NCBI GenBank assembly: GCA_036825755.1 | Contig: DAISXR010000047.1 | Coordinates: 1 to 26,305, forward strand | Direction: 5' to 3' | DNA: 26,305 nt | From: JAJFTV01 sp036825755 | Lineage (GTDB): Bacteria; Chloroflexota; Anaerolineae; Anaerolineales; Anaerolineaceae | Shown here: piece by piece, positions 15,517-22,245 of the stretch | How positions within the stretch are numbered: the stretch's first letter is position 1 | How the letters are laid out: the number at the start of each line of letters is the position of its first letter | Notes under the pieces: generated by a model | What the model saw: the letters and a program-made list of their open reading frames with translations, nothing else | The model's database searches: none | Told to the model about the DNA's origin: nothing | Program-made: the position numbers and the translations under genes

Positions 15517-17162
15517 CACCGGGATGCAGAAACCTGCTCCAGTTCGTATATCCGCTCGATTTTGCCTTCCCGGATCCGCCAGATCTGCTCTGCAAAGTTT
15601 TGAATGAAGGCGCGGTCGTGCAGCGAGATGAGCACCGTACCCGGAAAGGCTTCCAATGCCTCTTCAAATTGCTGCCGTGACGAAATATCCAGATGGTTGA
15701 CCGGTTCATCCAGCAGCAGAAAATTGGCTCCGCTCACCACCAGGCGCGCCAGCAGTAGCCTTGCGCGCTGCCCGTAACTGAGCAGATGCGTCTCGCGGCG
15801 GGCTTCATCCGCATCAAACAAAAAGTAATGCAGAAAATGATGCGCTTCGCTGATGCCCATCGGTGCGATGGCGCGGATGATATCCAGCGCGGTGGCATGC
15901 GGGTCGAGGGTTTCCTGTTGCTGGGGCATATAGCCCACCTTCACACTTTTTCCGAGCACAGCTTTGCCCTCATCCGGTTCCATCATGCCCTGCAACAGAC
16001 GCAGCAGCGTGGTTTTACCGCTGCCGTTGGGGCCTACCAGGGCCACGCGGTCGCCATACTGCAGGGACAATTTAGCCTCTCTGAACAGCCACCGCCCGCC
16101 CAGATTGATCCCAAGGTCGTCCAGTTCAGCCACCAACTGCCCGCTGCGCATCGGATTTCCAAAATCCAGGCGGATGTGAGCCAGGGTGGTCGGTTTTTCG
16201 ATGCGCTCTTCATCCTCCAGATAGCGCTGCAAACGTTTTTCTTTGGCAAGCGCTTTTCTGGCTACTTTTTTAGCGTAGCGGCGCTGGCTGGAATCGTTGG
16301 TTCCGCGTTCGGTGCTGAGGGCCTGCTGTTTGGTGCGCTGCACGTCCTCTTCCAGCTTGCGGATCTCAATCTGCTGATCCTTCCAGACGCTGACCAGCTT
16401 TTGATACTCGGCTTCCTTGGCGGCGGCATAATCCGTGTAATTGCCGGGGTAGTTGTTCATCTGATGGCTGATATCATCCAGTTCCAAAATGCGATCCACG
16501 ATGTGATCCAAAAAAACCCGGTCGTGCGAAACCACCAATACCGCCCCGCGGTATGAATGCAGAAATCCCTCCAGCCATTCCATCGCGCCGATATCCAGAT
16601 GGTTGGTCGGTTCATCCAGAATCAGGATAGAGGGTTCGGCCAGTAGCAAACGGGCCAGGCTGAGGCGGGTGAGTTCACCACCGCTCAGCGGGGCCAGACC
16701 GCCGTGCAGATCCAGCCCGCTGATGCCCAGCCCGGCCAGAATGGTTTGCACACGCGGCTCCACCTCGTACCCGCCAAATGATTCAAAACGGGTCAGCATC
16801 TCGCCGTACAGCCGCAGCGCCGATGCGTTATCGGCCGAACGCTCAAGCGCCTTCAACGCCTCTTCCATCCCGGTACGCGATTCCAGATAGCCCGGCACCC
16901 CTGAGAGAACATACTCCTCTACGGTCATTTCAGCAGGCGCCTTCACACCCTGCGGCAGATACCCAAAAGTATCCGCCGGTGAGGTGGTCACCATGCCGGA
17001 ATCCGGTTTTTCTTCCTGGTTGATGATGCGCAGCAGGGTAGTTTTCCCGCCGCCGTTGGGGCCTACCAATCCCACCCGCTCGCCGGGGTTGAGAAAAAAG
17101 GTCACACCATCCAGAACGGTTTGTGCACCGTATGATTTTGATACTTGATTGACTTGAAGCAT
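15516..17162 (-). CDS. ABC-F family ATPase (translation factor/antibiotic ribosome protection type)
   Basis: A 548-residue soluble protein with two ATPase domains and no membrane segment. Domain 1 has Walker A GPNGGGKT (34-41), then LSGGELTRLSLA and LILDEPTNHLD. Domain 2 has GPNGSGKTTLL, then LSYGQRARLLLA and LLLDEPVNHLD. Between them lies a charged coiled linker (KLEEDVQRTKQQA to EKRLQRYLEDEE), the part that reaches toward the P-site tRNA in ABC-F proteins. Both catalytic Glu are kept. ABC-F proteins act on the ribosome, either as translation factors or by displacing antibiotics; sequence alone does not separate the two. The attenuator-like leader (17213-17403) favours antibiotic resistance. 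ATG 17162 has GGAGAG six bases upstream. Confidence 0.9.
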   Translation of the reverse strand: MLQVNQVSKSYGAQTVLDGVTFFLNPGERVGLVGPNGGGKTTLLRIINQEEKPDSGMVTTSPADTFGYLPQGVKAPAEMTVEEYVLSGVPGYLESRTGMEEALKALERSADNASALRLYGEMLTRFESFGGYEVEPRVQTILAGLGISGLDLHGGLAPLSGGELTRLSLARLLLAEPSILILDEPTNHLDIGAMEWLEGFLHSYRGAVLVVSHDRVFLDHIVDRILELDDISHQMNNYPGNYTDYAAAKEAEYQKLVSVWKDQQIEIRKLEEDVQRTKQQALSTERGTNDSSQRRYAKKVARKALAKEKRLQRYLEDEERIEKPTTLAHIRLDFGNPMRSGQLVAELDDLGINLGGRWLFREAKLSLQYGDRVALVGPNGSGKTTLLRLLQGMMEPDEGKAVLGKSVKVGYMPQQQETLDPHATALDIIRAIAPMGISEAHHFLHYFLFDADEARRETHLLSYGQRARLLLARLVVSGANFLLLDEPVNHLDISSRQQFEEALEAFPGTVLISLHDRAFIQNFAEQIWRIREGKIERIYELEQVSASR

Positions 17163-17212
17163 GTTGTTCTCTCCTTACCATTATTGCATAAACGAACCCG
17201 GGTAACCACGCG

Positions 17213-17233
17213 AAAAACAGCGATCCACGCTGT
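17213..17233 (-). terminator. Second terminator-like hairpin in the ABC-F leader
   Basis: On the minus strand a 6-bp stem (17233-17228 with 17222-17217) and loop TGGAT are followed by four T. It sits between the main leader terminator and the ABC-F start, flanked by two CCCGGG blocks (17197-17202 and 17243-17248) that can pair with each other around it. Weaker than the terminator at 17253-17285. Confidence 0.4.
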
Positions 17234-17252
17234 GAGCCGCCGCCCGGGCCTG

Positions 17253-17285
17253 AAAACAAAAACTGCAGGCTGTGTTCGCCTGCAG
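17253..17285 (-). terminator. Intrinsic terminator in the ABC-F leader (attenuator)
   Basis: On the minus strand CTGCAGGC (17285-17278), loop GAACACA, GCCTGCAG (17270-17263), then TTTTTGTTTT (17262-17253): a full intrinsic terminator about 90 bases before the ABC-F ATG. Its 5' arm can instead pair with GCCGGCAGG (17357-17349), 8 of 9 positions matching. The pairing can extend through GATAAC (17295-17290) with GTTATC (17349-17344), allowing a small bulge and one shared base, so the terminator has a competing antiterminator. Confidence 0.82.
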
Positions 17286-17361
17286 GCTGGTTATCGATTA
17301 AATGGGGGAAATGAATATCAGGAAATGATCTTCAACAGCAAAAGATAACCTGCCGGCTGTG

Positions 17362-17403
17362 TCAGGCGTCGAAACGCGCGATGTTATCTTTGCGAACGAT
17401 CAT
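17362..17403 (-). CDS. Putative leader peptide MIVRKDNIARFDA of the ABC-F attenuator
   Basis: A 13-codon ORF (ATG 17403, TGA 17364-17362) lies just downstream of a promoter, with AAGGA eight bases before the ATG. Codons 5-7 (AAAGATAAC, 17391-17383) are perfectly complementary to GTTATCTTT (17349-17341), which follows the stop. A ribosome standing on the ORF would block that pairing. This coupling of a short ORF to a switchable structure is typical of leader peptides upstream of ABC-F and erm resistance genes. The peptide resembles no leader that I recognise. Confidence 0.65.
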   Translation of the reverse strand: MIVRKDNIARFDA

Positions 17404-17428
17404 TCCAGTTTTCCTTTCAGGGCTTAAG

Positions 17429-17456
17429 ATTACCATATTGAAGGCCGGACTGTCAA
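17429..17456 (-). promoter_or_regulatory. Promoter of the ABC-F leader and gene
   Basis: On the minus strand a perfect TTGACA (17456-17451) is followed after 16 bases by GGTAAT (17434-17429). Transcription would begin near 17421, just before the ribosome binding site of the leader ORF, giving a leader of about 260 bases before the ABC-F ATG. Confidence 0.7.
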
Positions 17457-17628
17457 TGTCCGCGATCCACCTGCGCGCGATGAACTCGCTGTAAAAATGA
17501 AAGGAGAAAATAACTCTCTTTTTGTTGTATTTCGTCAACGATAAAAGCGCTCTGTGAGATTTTTATCCGAATCGGCAATGTGAACGGTGGTACACTTGAG
17601 CGTCTTCATTCAAAATTTTGAGGCTTCT

Positions 17629-17961
17629 ATGCATCCGATGATTTTACTGCTGCTTGCCATTTTTACCGAAGTGATTGGAACCGCCGCGTTGAAATATTCC
17701 GCCGGGTTCACCAAACTGGTTCCCAGCCTGCTAGTGGTGGGCGGATACGGTATATCGTTTTATCTGTTTGCTATCGCGCTAAAGAGTATCCCGCTGGGTC
17801 CGGCCTACGCCATCTGGTCCGGTGTGGGTACCGCGGCGACCATTCTGATCAGCCTTTGTCTGCTGCATGAAAAGGTGGATCTTCCCCTGATGATCGGCGT
17901 CGTTCTGATCATCCTGGGCGTATTTGTGATGAGTTTCTTCTCGAAGAGCATCGTGGCGTAA
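17629..17961 (+). CDS. Small multidrug resistance (SMR, EmrE/Qac-type) efflux protein
   Basis: A 110-residue, four-helix proton-coupled exporter that works as a dimer in the inner membrane. Helix 1 carries the essential Glu14 (LLLAIFTEVIGTAALKYS). Tyr40, Tyr60 and Trp63 (AYAIWSGVGTA) fall at the same numbers as in EmrE, and helix 4 is MIGVVLIILGVFVMSFF. The WSG and EVIGT motifs fit the Qac subtype, which exports lipophilic cations, better than guanidinium exporters. ATG 17629 gives the standard family length and has GAGG five bases upstream; the frame extends to 17587 without a binding site. It is transcribed away from the ABC-F gene. No second SMR gene is adjacent, so a homodimer is likely. 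No clear promoter was found in 17457-17628. Confidence 0.9.
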   Translation: MHPMILLLLAIFTEVIGTAALKYSAGFTKLVPSLLVVGGYGISFYLFAIALKSIPLGPAYAIWSGVGTAATILISLCLLHEKVDLPLMIGVVLIILGVFVMSFFSKSIVA

Positions 17962-18085
17962 ACGGATTCCCACGCGGTGCGTTCAAAAAACGAACGCGAG
18001 TGATTGGCAGTTGAAAAACGATCCCGTTTTGCTTGCACGGACACGGCATACCGCGCCCCCGCAAGACTACCCCCTCTGTCGCGCC

Positions 18086-18165
18086 GAACGCAGTGATGGG
18101 TCAGCTAAGGGCCAGTAATAGCGTGTCCAGATTTGGAAATGTCCTCAATCGGTCCCTGGGTGGTC
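18086..18165 (-). repeat. Decayed inverted copy of the long twin-hairpin repeat tail
   Basis: Read on the minus strand, this stretch aligns with the tail of copies A and B, and on the plus strand with their reverse complement. Shared blocks include GAxCGCAGTGAxGGGTC, GCTAAGGG, CCAGATxTGGAAA and, as in copy B, CCCTGGGTGG. The twin-hairpin head is missing. This lies in the gene-free 17962-18600 stretch. Confidence 0.6.
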
Positions 18166-18299
18166 AGCCGCTCGTGAAAGATTCGCACACGTTTTCTCCG
18201 CGTCAGACAGCCAAAAACGCTGTCTCACTCTCCGAAAGACAAGAAAAAAAGGCCCGCGCGGTCAACGTTTTATCGAATTTGAAAGAACACCTCCTTATG

Positions 18300-18342
18300 T
18301 GTCATCCCGACAGAGCGGCGTCCGCGACGCGACGAGGGATCG
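18300..18342 (+). repeat. Possible REP-like element (GTCATCCCGA...CGAGGGATC type)
   Basis: The stretch beginning TGTCATCCCGACAGAGCGG and ending GCGACGAGGGATCGG resembles short intergenic palindromes common in many genomes (GTCATxCCGAGCGxAGCGAGGxATC). The arms ATCCC and GGGAT can pair around a CG-rich middle. Only one copy is seen, so the call rests on resemblance. Confidence 0.35.
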
Positions 18343-18434
18343 GATAAGAGAAAATCTCCGCGCATCTCTCTATCTGGAGCCGTTATCGAATCATTCCTAA
18401 CCAGTCTGCCGTCCCGCGCCCCCCTTACCCGAGG

Positions 18435-18464
18435 TTGACAAACCCGTTTCATCCATGCAATAAT
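18435..18464 (+). promoter_or_regulatory. Promoter of the PilZ-like gene
   Basis: A perfect -35 TTGACA (18435-18440) and a -10 AATAAT (18459-18464) are 18 bases apart. Transcription would start near 18471, leaving a 5' leader of about 130 bases before ATG 18601. This leader contains a small TCCTC/GAGGA hairpin (18480-18495) and no recognised riboswitch. Confidence 0.65.
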
Positions 18465-18600
18465 GACTGTACAGATCGCTCCTCTTATGGGAGGAAGAAA
18501 TACAAACCCAATCTGCTGTTCAGACACATGGGGGGATTTACATCACAGCAGACAAATCATCAATTGACACGTTACAGCCGTGAGAAAGGGTGGAAACGGT

Positions 18601-19365
18601 ATGGACGAGATCATCAAAATATTTCGCGAAATTGCCTATGAAGGCCGGAAAGTCCGACTTTTAAACCTGTATAAAGGGATTCCGGTTTCATACGCCGCCA
18701 GCATTACCAGTATCGGCGAAGCATCGGTGACGGTGAGCACTGAAAAGATACAACTGGTGGCCATGTATATGGCCAAAGAAACCCATATCCAGAACATCAA
18801 GTTCCCATACCTGGTGAGAGCGGGGGTGGTGCTGGTAAACCCGAACCGCATGGATGCCATGCTGTCCCACTTTACCTATCAGCCTGAACGTCTCGGGCAG
18901 ATCACCCGGGTGCGGATTGAGCCAGGCTACCCCATGCAGGGGCAAGTGAGCACCCCGCAGATGGGCCAGGTGGAAGCGGATCTGACCGATATCTCATTGA
19001 ATGGATTGGGTATTCTGGTGGACGAAGCGGTGGTCAAAAGTGACGCCGACCCGGGCGATGAGATCAGCGTTCAGGTGCAGCTCCCCGGGATGGCGGCCCT
19101 GGATTCCGAAGATGAGGACCAACCCGCGGGTCCTCACCCCATTACCCTGCAGGGCAAAATCATCAACGTGAAAACCGGTTTACCCAACGGCAAACGTCAT
19201 CTGGGTGTGGAACTGCATCCCAACCACCCGGCCCGCCTGGAGGTGGCGCGGTTTATCTCGCAGCGTCAGCTTGAACTGCTGCGCGAGGTTCATTCCATCT
19301 ACGAGCTGATCCGCCACGAAAACGAGGATATGGGGAACCCTTCACCTGCCACCCCGCAGTATTGA
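18601..19365 (+). CDS. PilZ-like domain protein (possible c-di-GMP effector)
   Basis: A 254-residue soluble protein with a two-part layout. The N-terminal half (about 1-100) resembles the YcgR/PilZN-type beta domain (VSYAASITSIGEASVTVSTEKIQLVAMYMAKETHI). The C-terminal half (about 100-230) resembles PilZ. The PilZ D/N-x-S-x-x-G motif is seen as DISLNGLGI, while the usual upstream RxxxR is not clear (ITRVRIEP), so c-di-GMP binding is uncertain. A helix with RHENED ends the protein. Start: ATG 18601 is preferred over GTG 18580, which lacks a ribosome binding site; GGTGGA lies about seven bases before 18601. It converges on the M24 peptidase gene with only nine bases between stops. Confidence 0.65.
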   Translation: MDEIIKIFREIAYEGRKVRLLNLYKGIPVSYAASITSIGEASVTVSTEKIQLVAMYMAKETHIQNIKFPYLVRAGVVLVNPNRMDAMLSHFTYQPERLGQITRVRIEPGYPMQGQVSTPQMGQVEADLTDISLNGLGILVDEAVVKSDADPGDEISVQVQLPGMAALDSEDEDQPAGPHPITLQGKIINVKTGLPNGKRHLGVELHPNHPARLEVARFISQRQLELLREVHSIYELIRHENEDMGNPSPATPQY

Positions 19366-19374
19366 CCTGTCTGC

Positions 19375-20676
19375 CTACCGGATCAGGTGAAATTCGGTCT
19401 GCCGGCCTGCCAGCCAGTGCATCTGACCGATCATCATCACCGCGTCCTGTTCGAGCGCAAATGTCACCATCTGGCCGCCCCACTCGGCGACGGCCTTTTT
19501 GACATTCAACTCGATCGAATAGCAGGTATGGTCATAAACGGGGTAATCGCCGCCGCCCGGAACGCCGTCCTGGAAATCCCACAGCCCAATCACCGGACCG
19601 GCCGCGTGGCCATGATACCCCAGCGGGTGGGAGTAGATCATCGGATCGAGGCCCTCGGCGCGAGCTTGCTGCAGAGCATCTTTCAGCACCTGGTTGCCGG
19701 TTTTCCCCACCTGCATGGTATTCATGTGGATGTCCTGCAGGCAGTTGCCGGCCCTCAGACCTTCCTTCAAGCCTTCCGGGGCATCTGCTTCGCCGGGTTT
19801 AAGCACATAGGCCAGTTCCTGTTGATCGGTGGCCAGGCCCAGATAGTAAAAACCCATGTCGCAGTGGAGAAGATCGCCCGGCAGAATTGTCGTGCGTGGA
19901 TTACCCCGGTGCTGCCCCATGACTTCCTCCGGTTCACCGGAACCCTGCAAATCCACGGTGGGATGAAACCAGGCATCCAAACCCATCGAGAGCATTTTCT
20001 CGCGCATCCACCATTCGATGTCCGCAGTGGTGGTGATGCCGGGATGCACCACCCGGCTGGAAAACGCCTCGGCTATGATGGCGTGCCCCAGATCCACAAT
20101 GGCGGGGTAAACCGTCAGCTCGGCGGGAATGCGTTGCTCCAGCCAGCCCAGCGCCAGCGGCTCCGCGCTCACGATGCGCGCGGAGACATCCTGACCCAGG
20201 GCTTTCACGATGCTCTGGTAGCTGCTGTGACTGAGACCGTCGGCAAAGGCGAATGTGTCCGAAAAATTCAACCCGATGGAACGCGGGTTATGTTCACGCA
20301 CGATACGCGCCAGGCAGTCAAACTGATTTTCTTTATGCGGATCCCATACATCGGTGTACAGCGGACCAAAGCTGTAGCGCGAAAGGTTGATTCGTTCCGG
20401 CGCGCTGCCCGGTTTCTGCACAAACACCAGCATGGTGCGCCTGCGCGGTGACATGCAGGGTGCGGGCGTCAGAGAAATCACCACCGGGTCATCGTTGTAC
20501 TCACGCGAAGTGACAATCCACATCTCCAGCTTTTCACGCTGCATCAGATCCGGCAACAGGCTGTTCAGACGCTGCTCCAGCCAGATATCGTGTAATTCTT
20601 CGCGGCGCTTGAGGGGCAGTAATTTCTGCCGGTAATCGGTACTGCTGAACGAACCACTATGCATTGGATGAGTCAT
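19375..20676 (-). CDS. M24 family metallopeptidase (Xaa-Pro aminopeptidase-like)
   Basis: A 433-residue cytoplasmic protein with no signal peptide. The N-terminal half is creatinase-like (about 1-200). The C-terminal pita-bread domain keeps five candidate metal ligands: Asp in LHCDMGFYY, Asp in LATDQQELAYV, His in SHPLGYHGHAAGP, Glu in YSIELNV and Glu in FALEQDAVM. The family HGIGxxxHE reads HPLGYHGHA, so it is a divergent branch rather than a textbook PepP. It probably releases N-terminal residues from peptides, perhaps those preceding proline. ATG 20676 has GAGG five bases upstream. It follows the MBL gene by 14 bases and is the last gene of a three-gene operon. Confidence 0.85.
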   Translation of the reverse strand: MTHPMHSGSFSSTDYRQKLLPLKRREELHDIWLEQRLNSLLPDLMQREKLEMWIVTSREYNDDPVVISLTPAPCMSPRRRTMLVFVQKPGSAPERINLSRYSFGPLYTDVWDPHKENQFDCLARIVREHNPRSIGLNFSDTFAFADGLSHSSYQSIVKALGQDVSARIVSAEPLALGWLEQRIPAELTVYPAIVDLGHAIIAEAFSSRVVHPGITTTADIEWWMREKMLSMGLDAWFHPTVDLQGSGEPEEVMGQHRGNPRTTILPGDLLHCDMGFYYLGLATDQQELAYVLKPGEADAPEGLKEGLRAGNCLQDIHMNTMQVGKTGNQVLKDALQQARAEGLDPMIYSHPLGYHGHAAGPVIGLWDFQDGVPGGGDYPVYDHTCYSIELNVKKAVAEWGGQMVTFALEQDAVMMIGQMHWLAGRQTEFHLIR

Positions 20677-20690
20677 TAATACCTCGCTGT

Positions 20691-21542
20691 TTATTTGCCC
20701 GGTTTCAGTTCTTTGTAGGCCGTTTCAATGTTGGTCTGGTGCGGTTTGGCGTTGTCATCCTGATGCTTGAAGCGCATCCCGGCGCAATCCTGTTTGGTTT
20801 CCTCCAGGCTTTTTCCGGCCTGGATGGCAACCATCACCCGCGTTTCGAGTTCATCCAGATAGGCGATATCTTCGGTAAAACGGGTTTGGATCTCTTTGAC
20901 TTCCAATGTATCCTGTCCATGCCCGGGGATCAAATGCGAAATTTCCAGCTTATTCAGGCGGGCGAGCGTGCGCTGATAGGATTTCAGGCTGTCATAAATA
21001 AACGGGATCTCCAGATCACTGAGCATATCGGCGGCCCATAAAATTTTTGAGGTCCGTTCATACACCACGCATTGATCCGGTGAATGACCTGGCGAGTAGA
21101 TCATGTTGAGGGCCAGGTCGCCCATCTGAATGGTGAGCGATTCGTCAAAAGTGATATCCGGGGTGGGAATGCGGAAAGAGCGCACCCGCCGCACCTGGTT
21201 TTCACGGTCAAAAGCCTGGATGCGGTTCAGCGTGCGCTCAATGCCCTCGCCGGAGAGTTCGGTGCAGAACTGGTTGTGCGCGATGACACGTGCGGTGGGA
21301 AAGAACTCCGGGCCAAAAATGTGATCCCAGTGTGAATGGGTCAACAGGATATATTCAGTCTTCAAATGCTGGGTTTCCAGGAAGTTGATTATCGACATGA
21401 TCTCCAGCGGCAGCAAACCCGGATCGATCAGGCAGGCGCTGGTGCCATCATAGAAAATGCCGCTGTTGGTGGCATACAGAGCGCTTTGCGCAACCTTAAG
21501 GTTGCCGTTCATCGTGGGTATGGTTTGGAAAAACTGAGACAT
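20691..21542 (-). CDS. MBL-fold metallo-hydrolase
   Basis: A 283-residue metallo-beta-lactamase-fold hydrolase with a complete dinuclear metal set: THSHWDH (HxHxDH), His in SPGHSPDQ, Asp in LWAADML and His in IPGHGQD. The layout is that of the glyoxalase II-like and lactonase-like MBL group. A C-terminal helical tail (about 220-283) ends in charged residues. The substrate cannot be inferred. ATG 21542 follows the stop of the Ddn-type gene with no intervening base (TAAATG). Its ribosome binding site AGGAGAAAG lies inside that gene, so translation is coupled. Confidence 0.88.
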   Translation of the reverse strand: MSQFFQTIPTMNGNLKVAQSALYATNSGIFYDGTSACLIDPGLLPLEIMSIINFLETQHLKTEYILLTHSHWDHIFGPEFFPTARVIAHNQFCTELSGEGIERTLNRIQAFDRENQVRRVRSFRIPTPDITFDESLTIQMGDLALNMIYSPGHSPDQCVVYERTSKILWAADMLSDLEIPFIYDSLKSYQRTLARLNKLEISHLIPGHGQDTLEVKEIQTRFTEDIAYLDELETRVMVAIQAGKSLEETKQDCAGMRFKHQDDNAKPHQTNIETAYKELKPGK

Positions 21543-22125
21543 TTACTTTCTCCTGTTCCTGGATTTAGCCTTCCCGATACGTTTCAACAACCAGATCAAG
21601 CCCGCCGCGTGTGCCAAAGCCGGCCAGACCCACGCTAGATCTGAAGGTCCGCCGGGGCCGGTACAGGCCTGTCGGCGACGGATGCGCACCAGGCGATAAT
21701 CCTGTACGCGAGCGGCCAGATCAGCATCACTGATACGCCGGCCGTCCATCCCGGCAAACAACCCGCCTGCCAGCCCGTCGTTGATCAGGATCCGGCGCAT
21801 AATTTCCAGCCGGCCCGGGTGATCATCTGCCGGAGCAGCTTCACCCGCCCACCAACCCTGCGGCAGCCACACTTCCACGCCGGGGTTGGCCAGCAAATTG
21901 CGGTACCAATCACTGCCGGAGCCAAAGCCGGCCGCGCAAAAGATATCCTCTTCTATTATTGCATAATTTGCTGGTGTAAAGCGTCGCAAACCGGTTTTTC
22001 GGCCGGTATGGATCATTACCATGATTCTGCCAAAAACCTCCGGCCACACATTGATGAGCGGTCCCATGCCCAAACGCCACATGAGAACCATCACCCGGTT
22101 GAAGATGCGGAAGAACTGCTGCTCC
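21543..22125 (-). CDS. Ddn-type deazaflavin (F420)-dependent oxidoreductase, 5' end lost in the gap
   Basis: Member of the Ddn/AclJ split beta-barrel family (nitroreductase family, deazaflavin-dependent), enzymes that use reduced coenzyme F420. Family marks are GRIMVMIHTGRKTGLRRFTP, IFCAAGFGSGSDWYRNLLANPGVEVW and a C-terminal DYRLVRIRRR. A hydrophobic segment (PALAHAAGLIWLL) near the end may anchor it to the membrane. The frame is still open upstream of the first GTG/ATG and reads EQQFFRIFNR, typical of the family, up to the gap at 22126. The true start is therefore in the unresolved bases, and the feature is partial. It leads the operon with the MBL and M24 genes. Confidence 0.85.
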
Positions 22126-22225
22126 NNNNNNNNNNNNNNNNNNNNNNNNNNNNNNNNNNNNNNNNNNNNNNNNNNNNNNNNNNNNNNNNNNNNNNNNNNN
22201 NNNNNNNNNNNNNNNNNNNNNNNNN
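22126..22225. other. Assembly gap of 100 N
   Basis: Exactly 100 unresolved bases, the usual placeholder for a gap of unknown length. It removes the start of the Ddn-type gene and any promoter or terminator between that gene and the lipoprotein gene. ORFs drawn across it are meaningless. Confidence 0.98.
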
Positions 22226-22226
22226 A

Positions 22227-22245
22227 TGGAAGAGTTACTCTTCCA
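22227..22245. other. Perfect palindrome at the gap edge and lipoprotein stop
   Basis: TGGAAGAGT-T-ACTCTTCCA, 9-bp arms around one base, starts two bases after the gap and includes the stop codon (22235-22237) of the lipoprotein gene. It could be the stem of a terminator whose T run fell into the gap, or a fold-back made at a contig end. Confidence 0.5.

Noticed and set aside
15272..15709. 145-codon minus-strand ORF downstream of the ABC-F gene
   Set aside because: Half of it is an alternative frame of the ABC-F gene, and the remainder has no ribosome binding site, motif or composition typical of a gene here.
17471..17628. Guanidine riboswitch before the SMR gene
   Set aside because: ACGA and ACGG tetranucleotides occur, but they are not closed by the complementary stems needed for a guanidine-II (mini-ykkC) motif, and the protein looks Qac-type.
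19387..20451. 354-codon plus-strand ORF
   Set aside because: It is antisense to the M24 peptidase gene, which keeps all metal ligands. No domain is recognisable in the ORF.
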